The notes under the pieces: generated by a model
Database searches by the model: none
Seen by the model: the letters and a program-made list of their open reading frames with translations, nothing else
What the model was told of the DNA's origin: nothing
Program-made: the position numbers and the translations under genes
Assembly (NCBI GenBank): GCA_963764565.1
Contig: CAVXTD010000011.1
Location: forward strand, 62,001-126,000
Source of the DNA: DATBLE01 sp963764565
Lineage (GTDB): Bacteria; Actinomycetota; Thermoleophilia; Gaiellales; Gaiellaceae
Length of the DNA: 64,000 bases
Direction of reading: 5' to 3'
Shown: piece after piece, positions 52,943 through 61,763 of the stretch
Layout of the letters: every line of letters begins with the position of its first letter
Position numbering within the stretch: the first letter of the stretch is position 1

Positions 52943-53800
52943 ATGTGGAAGGGAAGCCACCGGTGCGCGGTCACCCTGTCGGTCGACTTCGACGCCGAGA
53001 CGCTCTGGAGCGGCACCTTCAAGCTGGCCACCCCGAGCCCGCTGTCACGGGGCGACTACGACGTCCGTGCCGCGCTGCCGCGCATCCACGCGCTGCTCGA
53101 CAAGCACGAGATCCCGGCGACCTTCATGGTGCCGGGGCAGGTCGCCGACGAGCACCCGGACGCCTGCGCCGAGATCGCCGCGCGCGGCCGCCACGAGGTC
53201 GGCTACCACGGCTACTACCACGAGAGCGTGCTCGAGCTGCCGATCGAGGAGGAGCGCGAGCTGATGAAGCGGGGCATCGCGCGGCTCGAGGAGACGTTCG
53301 ACACCACCCCGCGGGGCAACCGCTCACCGCCGTTTGCGCTCGGCCCCAACACCGCCGATCTGCTCGAGGAGTTCGGGTTCGCCTACGACTCGAGCCTGTT
53401 CGGTCACGACGAGCCCTACCGGCCGCGGGTGCCGATCACGGGCGGGCCCCTGCGCGACTTCGTCGAGTTGCCCGTCAGCTGGGAGCTCGACGACGCGCCC
53501 TACTTCCTGTTCAGCTTCTTCCCCTACATGTCGGGGCTCGCCACGCCGGCGCAGGTGCTGGAGATCTGGAAGGCCGAGTTCGACGGCTCCTACAGCGTCG
53601 GCGGCTGCTTCCTGCTCGTGGTGCACCCGTTCTGCATCGGCCGCCACCCGCGGATCGCCATGCTCGACGAGCTGATCACCTACATCAAGAGCTTCCCCGA
53701 CGTGTGGTTCGGCACCCACCTCGACGTCGCCGAGGAGTGGCGCCGCGGCCAGGTCGAGCGGAACACGTGGGACGACCCCGCCGTCGCCGCGCTGACCTGA
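52943..53800 (+). CDS. polysaccharide deacetylase family protein (PuuE-like)
   Basis: This 285-residue NodB-homology (CE4) domain contains 'AVTLSVDFDAETLW' (catalytic Asp region), 'EIPATFMVPGQVADEHPDAC', 'HEVGYHGYYHESVLEL' (metal His) and 'GNRSPPFALGPNTADLLEEF'. The PuuE-type sequence suggests a small cyclic amide or imide substrate rather than peptidoglycan; there is no signal peptide. I chose ATG 52943 as the start because the conserved region begins at once; GTG 52925 is possible. The stop is followed after 13 nt by gamma-glutamyltransferase. Confidence 0.85.
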   Translation: MWKGSHRCAVTLSVDFDAETLWSGTFKLATPSPLSRGDYDVRAALPRIHALLDKHEIPATFMVPGQVADEHPDACAEIAARGRHEVGYHGYYHESVLELPIEEERELMKRGIARLEETFDTTPRGNRSPPFALGPNTADLLEEFGFAYDSSLFGHDEPYRPRVPITGGPLRDFVELPVSWELDDAPYFLFSFFPYMSGLATPAQVLEIWKAEFDGSYSVGGCFLLVVHPFCIGRHPRIAMLDELITYIKSFPDVWFGTHLDVAEEWRRGQVERNTWDDPAVAALT

Positions 53801-53813
53801 GCACCCGAGGCTG

Positions 53814-55280
53814 ATGGCATTCCGCTTCTCGTACGGGCGGCCGCCTGCCGTCGCCGCGGAGGGGATGGTCGCGACCAGCCAGCCGCTCGCCACCCGGGCC
53901 GGGCTGCGGATGCTCGAGCGGGGCGGCAACGCGGCCGACGCGGCACTCGCAGCGGCGGCCGTGCTGTGCGTGACCGAGCCGATGTCGACCGGCATCGGCG
54001 GCGACGCATTCGCCCTCGTCTGGGCCGGCGACGCGGTCGAGGGTCTCGATGCCGCCGGCCCCGCCCCCCGGCGGGCCGATCCGGTCGTTCCGGTCGAGGA
54101 GCGAGGGCCCCGCTCGGTCACCGTGCCGGGGGCCGTGGCCGGATGGGTCGCGCTCGCCGCCAAGTACGGGCGGCTCGGCCTCGACGCCTGCCTGGCCGAC
54201 GCGATCGACACCGCCGAGCGCGGCTTCGCCGTCGCCGCACGGACGGCCGCGGCGTGGGCGGCCACGTCCGGTACCAGCGCCTCCTGGGCCGCTGCACAGA
54301 TTCCTCCCGAGCTCTCTCCGCCGCCACCGCGTGGTCGGCTCTGGCGGCTGCCCGAGCTGGCGGCGACGCTGCGCGCGATCGCCGGCGACGGGGCACCGGC
54401 CTTCTACGACGGCGCGGTCGCCGACGCGATCTGCTCGGTCAGCTGGCTCGAGCACGACGACCTCGCCGGCTATCGAGAGCCCGCTGGGTCGAACCGCTGC
54501 GCCTGCGCTACCGCGGCTACGACGTGATCGAGCTGCCGCCGCCGACCCAGGGCGTGGCGGCGCTCGAGGGGCTCGGTCTGCTGGAAGGCATGAAGCCCGA
54601 TCTGCCCAATCAGATCGACTGCGTCCGGCTTGCGCTCGAGGACGCACGTCGACGTGTGCGTGACGGGGCAGACGTCGCCGACCTGCTCGCCCCCGACTTC
54701 CTCGAACGGCGAAGACCGCAGCGTGGGGCCGCGAGTGTCGGGACCGGCCGGCGGAACCGTCTACCTCTGCGCCGTCGACCGCGACCGGATGGCGGTCTCG
54801 TTCATCCAGAGCCTGTTCGGCAGCTTCGGGTCGGGTCTCGTCGCGCCCGGCACAGGCGTTGTGCTCCAGAATCGCGGCGGCTGCTTCGCGATCCAGGGCG
54901 AGGTCGTGCCGGGAAAGCGGCCGTATCACACGATCATCCCGGGCCTGCTCCTGCGCGACGACGCCCTCGTCGGCCCGTTCGGCGTGATGGGAGGGTTCAT
55001 CCAGGCCCAGGCGCATGTGCAGCTCGTCTCGGCGATCGTCGACGACGGGCTCGACCCGCAGGCGGCGCTCGACCGGCCCCGCTTCTGGGTCGACGGTGAG
55101 CTCGTCCGCCTCGAGGAGGGCCTGTGGGAACGCGCGGAGGAGCTCGAGCGGCTCGGGTACCAGATCGCGCGCGACGACGACACGTTCGGCTTCGGCGGCG
55201 GGCAGGCGATCGTCGTCGACGGCGACGCGCTGCTCGGCGGCTCTGATCCGCGCAAAGACGGTTACGCTGCCGGTCTCTGA
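53814..55280 (+). CDS. gamma-glutamyltransferase family protein, frameshifted
   Basis: This Ntn-hydrolase of the GGT family is made as a proprotein that cleaves itself. The N-terminal part has 'LATRAGLRMLERGGNAADAA' and 'MSTGIGGDAFALVW'. The nucleophile Thr starts the small subunit in 'GGTVYLCAVDRDRMAV', followed by 'SFGSGLVAPGTGVVLQNRG' and 'GGFIQAQAHVQLVSAI'. Two indels (near 54485 and 54705) interrupt an otherwise complete family member. No signal peptide is seen, so a cytoplasmic role is likely. Removal of gamma-glutamyl groups would fit beside a gamma-glutamylmethylamide pathway, but this is inference. Confidence 0.84.
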
Positions 55281-55291
55281 GCGAGGCCAAC

Positions 55292-56805
55292 GTGACAACC
55301 GAAGAGACACTCTCGGCGCTGTTCACCGGCGGGGTGGAGAAGGAGAGCGTCGCTCTCGTCTCGCCCGAGGACGGACAGGCGATCACCTTCGCTGCGCTGG
55401 AGCGGGGCGTGCTTCAGCTCGCGGGGCGGCTCCGCACGGTCGGGGTCGAGCGCGGCGATCGGGTCGCGCTCGTGCTTCGGAAACGGGCCCGAGTTCGTCC
55501 AGATCCTGCTCGCGATCACGACGCTCGGAGCCGCCGCGGCACCGCTCAACCCGGCCTACACGGCCGACGAGCACTCCTTCTATCTCGGCGATCTCCAGCC
55601 TCGCCTCCTGCTCGTCCCGGCCGGTGACATGCAGGCGGCCAGGCAGGCGGCCGGAGACGAGGTCACGATCGTGGACGTCGTCGTCTCCGAGCAGCAGCCG
55701 CCCGGGCTCGCAGTCGACGGAAGCCCGGTCGAGCGCGAGCAGACGTTCGAGGCGGGCGTCGCCGACGACACCGCGCTGCTCCTGCACACGAGCGGCACGA
55801 CGAGCCGGCCCAAGCAGGTGCCGCTGCTGCAGCGGAACCTGATCGCCTCGGCGCGAACGATCGCCGCCCATTACGCGCTCGGACCGGGCGACGTGTCCTA
55901 TGTGGCGATGCCGCTCTTCCACGTGCACGGGCTCGTCGCCTCGGTGTTCGGCGCGTTCGCGGCGGGCGGGTCGGCGGTTGTGCCCAGACGGTTCAGTCCG
56001 CAGCGCTTCTGGGGGCAGGCGCGCGCTCACGGGGTGACGTGGTTCTCCGCCGGCCCGACTCTGCACCAGATGATCCTCGACAAGCAGGCCGCGGAGGTCG
56101 CGCCGCCGACACTCCGCTTCACACGTTCGTGCAGCTCGGCGATGTCCCCGGCGTTGATGCAGCGCCTCGAGGACGTGTACGGCGTGCCGCTGCTCGAGGC
56201 GTACGGGATGACGGAGGCAAGCCATCAGATGGCGTCGAACCCGCTGCCGCCGCGAGCGGCGCGTTCCCGGGACGGTCGGAGTGCCGACGGGGACGGAGAT
56301 CCGCGTCGTGGACGGGGATGGAGCAGATGTTCCGGCAGGCAGTTCGGGAGAGGTCGTGATCCGCGGTGCGGGTGTGACGCCCGGCTATCTCAACAATCCC
56401 GACGCGAACAAGGAAGGTTTCCGGGACGGCTGGTTCCGGACCGGCGACCGCGGCGTGCTCGAAGATGGGTATCTGCGCTTGCAGGGCAGGATCAAGGAGA
56501 TGATCCTCCGCGGCGGCGAGAACATCTCCCCGTACGAGGTCGAGGACGTCCTGCTCGCTCATCCGGCGGTGACCGACGCCGTCTGCTTCGCGGTCGCGGA
56601 CGAGCTGTACGGCGAGGAGGTCGCGGCCGCGGTCGTCGTCAGCGGCCCGGCGGACGAGCGAGGGCTGCGTGGCCACTGCCGGGAGCGGCTGGCGGCGTTC
56701 AAGGTGCCGAAGACGATCCGGATCGTCCCGCAGATCCCGCGCACGTCGACAGGCAAGCTGCAGCGCCGCCGCGTGGCGGGGCTGCTCGACGAGCTCGACC
56801 GATGA
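55292..56805 (+). CDS. AMP-forming acyl-CoA synthetase, frameshifted
   Basis: This ANL-superfamily ligase would activate a carboxylate with ATP and CoA; it is near oxalate-CoA ligase (FAA2/AAE3) types in general look. Motifs are 'ALLLHTSGTTSRPKQVPL' (P-loop), 'VAMPLFHVHGLVASVFGAFA', 'LLEAYGMTEASHQM', 'GWFRTGDRGVLEDGYLRL' and the C-terminal hinge and Lys region 'PRTSTGKLQRRRV'. Indels near 55487 and 56260 change the frame; both flanks are intact. Its stop overlaps panE by ATGA. Substrate not assignable. Confidence 0.88.
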
Positions 56806-57794
56806 GGTTCGCCGTCGTCGGCGCCGGCGCAATCGGCGCCTACGTCGGTGCGGCGCTGGCCCGCGGGGGAAGCGACGTGACCCTGATCGCCCGCGGCGCA
56901 CACCTCGAGGCCATGCAGGAGCACGGCGTCCGGGTGATCAGCCCCCGCGGCGACTTCCACGTCCACCCACAGGCAACCGACGACCTGGGCGCGGTCGCCG
57001 ACGCCGACGTCGCCTTCATCGGGCTCAAGGCCTACAGCCTGCCCGAGCTCGCTCCCCGCCTCGGCGAGGTGCTCGGCGCCGAGGCGGCGGTGATCCCCGC
57101 CCAGAACGGCATCCCCTGGTGGTACTTCCAGTCCCATCCGGGGCCGCTCGCGAACACGGTGCTCGAGAGCGTCGATCCCGGCGGCGTGATCGCAGACTCG
57201 ATCCGGCCCGGGCGCGTCGTCGGCTGTGTCGTCTACTGCTCGGCCGAGATCGCCGAGCCCGGCGTGATCCGCCACGTCGAGGGAACACGTTTTGCGATCG
57301 GCGAGCCGGACGGCACCCAGAGCGAGCGCTGCCGGCTGATCTCGGAGGCGTTCGTCGCCGGCGGGCTCAAGTGCCCGGTCGAGCAGCGGCTCCGCGACCA
57401 GATCTGGCTGAAGCTGATCGGCAACGTCGCCTTCAACCCGGTCACGGCCTTGACTCGCGCCACCCTCGGGCAGCTCGGCGAGCTGCCGGAGATGGTCGAG
57501 CTGCTCCGGGCGATCTTCGCGGAGTGCGCCGCCGTCGCCGCCGCGCTCGAGATCGAGCTCCCGGTCTCGCTCGAGCGGCGCCTGGAAGCGGGTATCGCCG
57601 TCGGCGACCACAAGACCTCGATGCTCCAAGACCTCGAAGCCGGCAAGCCGCTCGAGCTCGGCTGCATGAGCGGAGCCGTGATCGAGCTCGCCGACAAGCT
57701 CGGGATCGCCGTCCCTCACACTCGGGCGGTGCATGCCTGCGCGACGCTCCTGGACCGCCTTGCGCGCGAGCGGGCGCACGCTCCGGCGGTTTGA
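56802..57794 (+). CDS. ketopantoate reductase family protein (PanE/ApbA)
   Basis: This 330-residue protein has an NADP-binding 'MRFAVVGAGAIGAYVGAALA' Rossmann domain and the C-terminal helical PanE domain ('LRDQIWLKLIGNVAFNPVTA', catalytic Lys; 'VGDHKTSMLQDLEAGKPLEL'). It reduces 2-dehydropantoate or a related 2-oxoacid. Because it is coupled to an acyl-CoA synthetase rather than panB/panC, a catabolic 2-oxoacid may be the substrate. Its 3' two thirds are duplicated at 59817-60479 with about 99% identity. Confidence 0.9.
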   Translation: MRFAVVGAGAIGAYVGAALARGGSDVTLIARGAHLEAMQEHGVRVISPRGDFHVHPQATDDLGAVADADVAFIGLKAYSLPELAPRLGEVLGAEAAVIPAQNGIPWWYFQSHPGPLANTVLESVDPGGVIADSIRPGRVVGCVVYCSAEIAEPGVIRHVEGTRFAIGEPDGTQSERCRLISEAFVAGGLKCPVEQRLRDQIWLKLIGNVAFNPVTALTRATLGQLGELPEMVELLRAIFAECAAVAAALEIELPVSLERRLEAGIAVGDHKTSMLQDLEAGKPLELGCMSGAVIELADKLGIAVPHTRAVHACATLLDRLARERAHAPAV

Positions 57795-57816
57795 CCCCGC
57801 CGTCGCGACGCCGCTC
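57154..57816 (+). repeat. 663-bp direct repeat, copy 1 (inside panE)
   Basis: This segment from 'ACACGGTGCTCGAG' to 'GACGCCGCTC' recurs at 59817-60479 with the same length, no indel and only a handful of substitutions seen by eye. It includes the last about 213 codons of panE and 22 nt beyond its stop. The repeats are 2663 bp apart. Confidence 0.9.
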
Positions 57817-57955
57817 TTGAGTCCGGGGAGGCGGGTGCGAGCTCGGCGAGTTGCTCCCGGATGATGCGCATCTCCTCGCGATCGCTCGGGTCGGCGGCGA
57901 CAAGGCGGAACTCCTCGCGGATCGCGGAGCGAATCCGCCGGCCGTTCAGGCCCAT
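57716..57955 (-). CDS. small antitoxin-like ORF
   Basis: The product opens 'MGLNGRRIRSAIREEFRLVA' then 'ADPSDREEMRIIREQLAELA', a short helical, antitoxin-like sequence. After about 50 residues it becomes Arg-rich and runs into panE on the other strand, so the natural stop is probably lost. It is 12 nt after the DUF2442 gene on the same strand. Function not assigned. Confidence 0.35.
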   Translation of the reverse strand: MGLNGRRIRSAIREEFRLVAADPSDREEMRIIREQLAELAPASPDSRAASRRRGQTAGACARSRARRSRSVAQACTARV

Positions 57956-57967
57956 CCGCTCGCGCGG

Positions 57968-58253
57968 TCAGCTCGCCGCGTGCGCGGTGTCGACTCCTGT
58001 GGCGGCGGGCTTCCTCGTACAGCGGTTCGGGCGCCATGTCGAGGCCGCCGGGCCAGGCGATTGTTCCCGCTTCCGGGTCGACCTCGACCTGCGCGAAGCG
58101 GAGCGGATCGGCGAGCGGCTCGAACACGCCCCGCCATTGACGGTCGGCGAAGTCCACGTCACCAGTGGTTCCGTCCGCAAAAGTCAAGCGCAGCCGGTGG
58201 TCACCGATCACCTCAACTGCCGTGATGTCGACCAGTTCCTCCACGACATCCAT
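57968..58253 (-). CDS. DUF2442 family protein (probable antitoxin partner)
   Basis: 'VDITAVEVIGDHRLRLTFAD', then 'GTTGDVDFADRQWRGVFEPL' and 'YEEARRH', is a typical DUF2442 domain of about 80 residues. The end requires a frame change near 57995. DUF2442 genes regularly pair with DUF4160 in toxin-antitoxin-like modules, and a DUF4160 sequence lies immediately upstream on the same strand. Confidence 0.65.
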
Positions 58254-58470
58254 GTTAGGGCAGTGGGTCGATCGGTTGGAGCGGCTCGTCGCTCCGCGGC
58301 GCGCTCCCAGTTGGCGAGCAGCTCGTCGTGATGAAGGGTCGCCCATTCAGTTACGAGCGTGAGTGCGCGCCGCGGCAGCGAGCCCGCGATCAGCTCGCAG
58401 GCAAAGTCGATCGACGCAGCCTGGCCTCCATAGCGTGCATGGAAGCTACGGCGAACCTGATTGCGCAACA
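58208..58470 (-). pseudogene. DUF4160 family protein, N-terminally truncated
   Basis: 'FHARYGGQAASIDFACELIA' then 'GSLPRRALTLVTEWATLHHD' and 'ELLANWERA' match the C-terminal two thirds of DUF4160. The normal N-terminus ('MPxIxxFxGIxIxMYxxDHxPPHFHA') is absent and upstream sequence does not supply it. It pairs with the DUF2442 gene that follows. It may be a decayed toxin-antitoxin-like module. Confidence 0.55.
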
Positions 58471-58635
58471 CATGGATCCGGCCAGAAACCGATCGCGGAG
58501 CTTCCACGTGTTTCTCGCCGGGCTGGAGCGCATGCTCACGAGCGCCTGCGATGCTCGACGGGAAGGAGTGGCGAGTGGCTGATGCCAACCCTGCGGGCTA
58601 TTCCAAGACGAAGGCGCGCGGTGACCCTGCACCTC

Positions 58636-58977
58636 TCACCGAGACCGCTTTCCGACGAAGCCGGACTCATCGCCTTGGTGAATGAACAGCCTCCCTTCGA
58701 GGCGATCCGATTGGAGCGTCGCCCACCCACGCCCATTCGCTGGGTCCCCCTCGTCGAAGCCAGACCAGGAGAACTCGACACAGGGCTCGCCGTCGTGCGT
58801 TCCGACCCGGTAGTCAATCGAAGCGTCGATGGCGATCAGCCGCAGCTCGCCCAACCCGTCGGAATCAAAGTTGATGTAAGCCGGCACGACCAGATCAAGG
58901 GCCTCCCGATCCCACAACTCGGTCTCGGTGATGCTCCATTTCCCGCGGAACGGATGCTTGTCACGCGCTGTCGCCAC
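58636..58977 (-). CDS. conserved hypothetical protein (WxITExELW type)
   Basis: This 113-residue protein has 'GKWSITETELWDREALDLVV' near the start, 'YINFDSDGLGELRLIAIDAS' and 'VEFSWSGFDEGDPANGRGWA'. This is a recognisable small family widespread in bacteria with no known function, often found in accessory regions. No catalytic residues or membrane segment. ATG 58977. Confidence 0.65.
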   Translation of the reverse strand: MATARDKHPFRGKWSITETELWDREALDLVVPAYINFDSDGLGELRLIAIDASIDYRVGTHDGEPCVEFSWSGFDEGDPANGRGWATLQSDRLEGRLFIHQGDESGFVGKRSR

Positions 58978-59163
58978 CAGCCCACCCCCAGATCTGTGCC
59001 CCGTCTTTCTAACGTGAATTAGGTCTGATCGTCGTCGACCACAGCTCCCAGAGGCAGACCCTGCTGCTCAGCCGCTTGAAGAACGGTGTCGACCTCGATG
59101 TCCGTCAGCAGGGCATCCCACGATCGGGCACTCAGCCGCGCGGGCCAAGGCGGGCGTCGCGTG

Positions 59164-59370
59164 CTAGGTGGCAGCCGCGCGGTGCCTGCTCTCGATCTGA
59201 TCGCGCAGCGCATCGTTGACAGCCTCGCGCGTCTTGAAAGCCGCTGCCACGTCCGGGTCGAGTACGACGACGTTGGAGCCCTGCGCAAAGCGCGCAGCGT
59301 ACTTCCCCCGCACGCCGCCCGAGAAGTCGTACTCGTCGCGGATGTCAGGCTGCTCAGGTTCCTTGTTCAT
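59164..59370 (-). CDS. BrnA-type antitoxin
   Basis: This 68-residue protein starts 'MNKEPEQPDIRDEYDFSGGV', then 'RGKYAARFAQGSNVVVLDPD' and 'VAAAFKTREAVNDALRD'. The DEYDFSxGxRGKYAxRxxxG pattern followed by a short ribbon-helix-helix is typical of small antitoxins paired with BrnT. It overlaps the brnT-like gene by 17 nt on the same strand, the usual toxin-first order. Such antitoxins repress their own promoter. Confidence 0.7.
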   Translation of the reverse strand: MNKEPEQPDIRDEYDFSGGVRGKYAARFAQGSNVVVLDPDVAAAFKTREAVNDALRDQIESRHRAAAT

Positions 59371-59629
59371 ACGACCGTCGCTCCCTTCTCGTAGCGAGTC
59401 TAGCGGTGATCAGCCGAATCCTCTCCGAGCGCTCAGTGTGAACGACGACGACGAGCCGACCCTGATACGTCTCGCCGAGCAAGACGAACCGGTCCTCGTC
59501 GTCGGAGTGGTCGGGGTCCGGAATGGTGATCGAGAGGGGGTCCCCGAAGGCCGTGGCGGCCTCGTCGAACGAGACGCCGTGCCTCTGCTTGTTGGTCTCG
59601 GCCTTCGCGACATTCCACTCGAATTCCAT
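59354..59629 (-). CDS. brnT: BrnT family toxin
   Basis: This 91-residue BrnT (RelE-like fold ribonuclease) has 'EFEWNVAKAETNKQRHGVSF', 'DEAATAFGDPLS' and the C-terminal 'RLITARLATRRERRSYEQ', matching the family throughout. BrnT cleaves RNA and is neutralised by BrnA. ATG 59629. It forms an intact toxin-antitoxin pair with the overlapping downstream gene and is located between the two panE repeats. Confidence 0.82.
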   Translation of the reverse strand: MEFEWNVAKAETNKQRHGVSFDEAATAFGDPLSITIPDPDHSDDEDRFVLLGETYQGRLVVVVHTERSERIRLITARLATRRERRSYEQGT

Positions 59630-59816
59630 CCCGCCCTGAGCATACGAATCCCCGCGGCGAGGTCGACCTGATCGTCGCCGGCAGCATCGTGGCGCGGTCC
59701 CTGTCGCCCTTGCTGCGTTTGCGTATCTCGTCGGCTACGGTGACGGCACTGGTAACCAGGACGTGAGCCTGCTGCCGGTGCTGCCGGGAGCCGATCAGAT
59801 GGGTGGCGGCTCGCCG

Positions 59817-60479
59817 ACACGGTGCTCGAGAGCGTCGATCCCGGCGGCGTGATCGCAGACTCGATCCGGCCCGGGCGCGTCGTCGGCTGTGTCGTCTACT
59901 GCTCGGCCGAGATCGCCGAGCCCGGCGTGATCCGCCACGTCGAGGGAACACGTTTTGCGATCGGCGAGCCGGACGGCACCCAGAGTGAGCGCTGCCGGCT
60001 GATCTCGGAGGCGTTCGTCGCCGGCGGGCTCAAGTGCCCGGTCGAGCAGCGGCTCCGCGACCAGATCTGGCTGAAGCTGATCGGCAACGTCGCCTTCAAC
60101 CCGGTCACAGCCTTGACTCGCGCCACCCTCGGGCAGCTCGGCGAGCTGCCGGAGATGGTCGAGCTTCTCCGGGCGATCTTCGCGGAGTGCGCCGCCGTCG
60201 CCGCCGCGCTCGAGATCGAGCTCCCGGTCTCGCTCGAGCGGCGCCTGGAAGCGGGTATCGCCGTCGGCGACCACAAGACCTCGATGCTCCAAGACCTCGA
60301 AGCCGGCAAGCCGCTCGAGCTCGGCTGCATGAGCGGAGCGGTGATCGAGCTCGCCGACAAGCTCGGGATCGCCGTCCCTCACACGCGGGCGGTGCATGCC
60401 TGCGCGACGCTCCTGGACCGCCTTGCGCGCGAGCGAGCGCACGCTCCGGCGGTTTGACCCCGCTTTCGCGACGCCGCTC
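59817..60479 (+). pseudogene. 5'-truncated panE duplicate (663-bp direct repeat, copy 2)
   Basis: This is copy 2 of the 57154-57816 segment. It carries the last about 213 codons of PanE up to TGA at 60455-60457 but lacks the NADP-binding Rossmann start, so it cannot encode a working reductase. Differences from copy 1 are few (for example GGTCACAGCC against GGTCACGGCC, GCTTCTCC against GCTGCTCC). Near identity means a recent duplication. No integrase, transposase or terminal inverted repeat was found. Confidence 0.88.
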
Positions 60480-60506
60480 CATCGCTGCCGGCGCGGAGAG
60501 CGGCGC

Positions 60507-60757
60507 TCAGAGGCCGAGGACGAGCATCAGGGCGTCGTCGACGGCGCCCAGTTCGGCTGCCTCGAGGCGACCGGCTGAGCGCGCGAGGCGCTGCGGATCG
60601 ACGACGGTCGTCTGTTCGACGAGGACGCGTGTCGCTTGTCCGCCGAGGGCGATCGTCGGGCGGAAGCTCGTCGGCCGTGCGCTCGTCGAGGTGGGCGCGA
60701 CGAGCACGGTCGAGAGGTTCAGGAACTCAGTGGAAAATCGCTCGTTCGAGTCGGGTT
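60507..60757 (-). pseudogene. MazF/PemK-type toxin fragment
   Basis: 'LSTVLVAPTSTSARPTSFRP' then 'TRVLVEQTTVVDPQRLARSA' and 'GRLEAAELGAVDDALMLVLG' is the C-terminal three quarters of a MazF-like endoribonuclease. Upstream the frame meets a stop within ten codons of the conserved part, so the N-terminus (with the conserved arginine) is missing. Probably a dead toxin. Confidence 0.6.
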
Positions 60758-60873
60758 AGGTCCATCGCGACAAGGCCCGCACCATGCAGACATGAGTACC
60801 GCCCCGTCAGGCTGCGCAGACAGGGCACGCCGTCCATCTGATCCGATCGGACGGTGATGCGGGTGAACTTCAT
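60727..60873 (-). pseudogene. DUF433 antitoxin N-terminal fragment
   Basis: A 48-codon ORF starts 'MKFTRITVRSDQMDGVPCLR', the canonical DUF433 beginning, and then diverges ('SLTGRYSCLHGAG') before a stop. It runs into the MazF fragment in another frame. The two look like halves of different toxin-antitoxin genes joined by a deletion. Confidence 0.5.
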
Positions 60874-60886
60874 CACTACTCCTCGA

Positions 60887-61763
60887 TTACCGCTCAGCGT
60901 ACTCGCCGCCGGCGCCTTCTGCCGTCCCGGCGGCGGCTCTGAAGCAGCGCTCGACCAGGACCCGGACGAGCTGTTGCTTGTACTCGGCCGAGCCGTTCGC
61001 GTCCTCGACGGCCTCTGCGGCGTCGGCGGCGAGCGCGGCCGCCTCTGCCAGCGCGCCCGCGTCCTCGACCGACTTCCCGACGAGAGACTGTGCTGCCGCG
61101 TCGACGCGTACGGGTCTCGCGCCGACCGAGCCGACCGCGATCCGGGCCTCGGCGACCGCGCCGCCCTCGACTCGCACGGCGCACGCGACCGTTGCCGCCG
61201 GCCGCTCGTGGAAGGACAGCTTCCGATGGGCGACTCCGGTTCCCGGTGCAGGCACGGGGATGCGCACCGACCTCAGCAGCTGCCCGTGGCGGAGCGCCGT
61301 CTCGTACGGGCCGACCAGGAACTCCGACAGCGGCAGCCTGCCGCCGTCGACGTCGACCTCCGCGTCGAGCGCGAGCAGGAACGTCGCCGGGTCCGAGTGC
61401 GGATCCGAGAAGCAGAGGTTGCCGCCCAGCGTGCCCACGTTGCGCACGCGGATGTTCGCGACGCCGCGCTCCATCGCCGCCAGCGCCGGGCAGCTGCTCC
61501 AGCACGAGCGGCGCGCGCTCGATCTCGCGGTGCGTGACCGTCGAGCCGATCACGAGCGCCCCGTTCTCGGCCCGGATGCCGCCGAGCTCCTCGATGCCCT
61601 TGACGTCGACGAGGTGGCCGTACGCGGCGAACCCGAGCTTCAGCAACAGCAGCAGCTCGGTGCCGCCGCAGATGACCGCGGCGTCCTCGCCGTAGCGCTC
61701 GAGCAGCTCACGCGCCTCCTCCACGGAACGCGCCCGGTGCAGGTCGAAGGGCGGCAGCGTCAC
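60887..61763 (-). CDS. molybdenum hydroxylase FAD-binding subunit (CoxM/CutM type), frameshifted
   Basis: This medium subunit of a xanthine-dehydrogenase-family enzyme passes electrons from Fe-S clusters to FAD. N-terminal half: 'VTLPPFDLHRARSVEEAREL', 'AAVICGGTELLLLLKLGFAA' (first FAD loop). After an indel near 61475: 'IRVRNVGTLGGNLCFSDPHS' (second FAD loop) and the C-terminal CoxM domain ('KLSFHERPAATVACAV'). The large molybdopterin and small Fe-S subunits are not in the window, which is unusual because the three are normally adjacent. The GTG start overlaps the amidohydrolase stop. Confidence 0.86.

Noticed and set aside
59019..59288. Minus-strand ORF ending in a plausible 'LLTDIEVDTVLQAAEQQGL' tail
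   Set aside because: Only the last about 35 residues look protein-like; no start, domain or partner could be supported.
57154..60479. Composite transposon or IS element explaining the panE duplication
   Set aside because: No transposase, terminal inverted repeats or target-site duplication seen; the repeat is host coding sequence.
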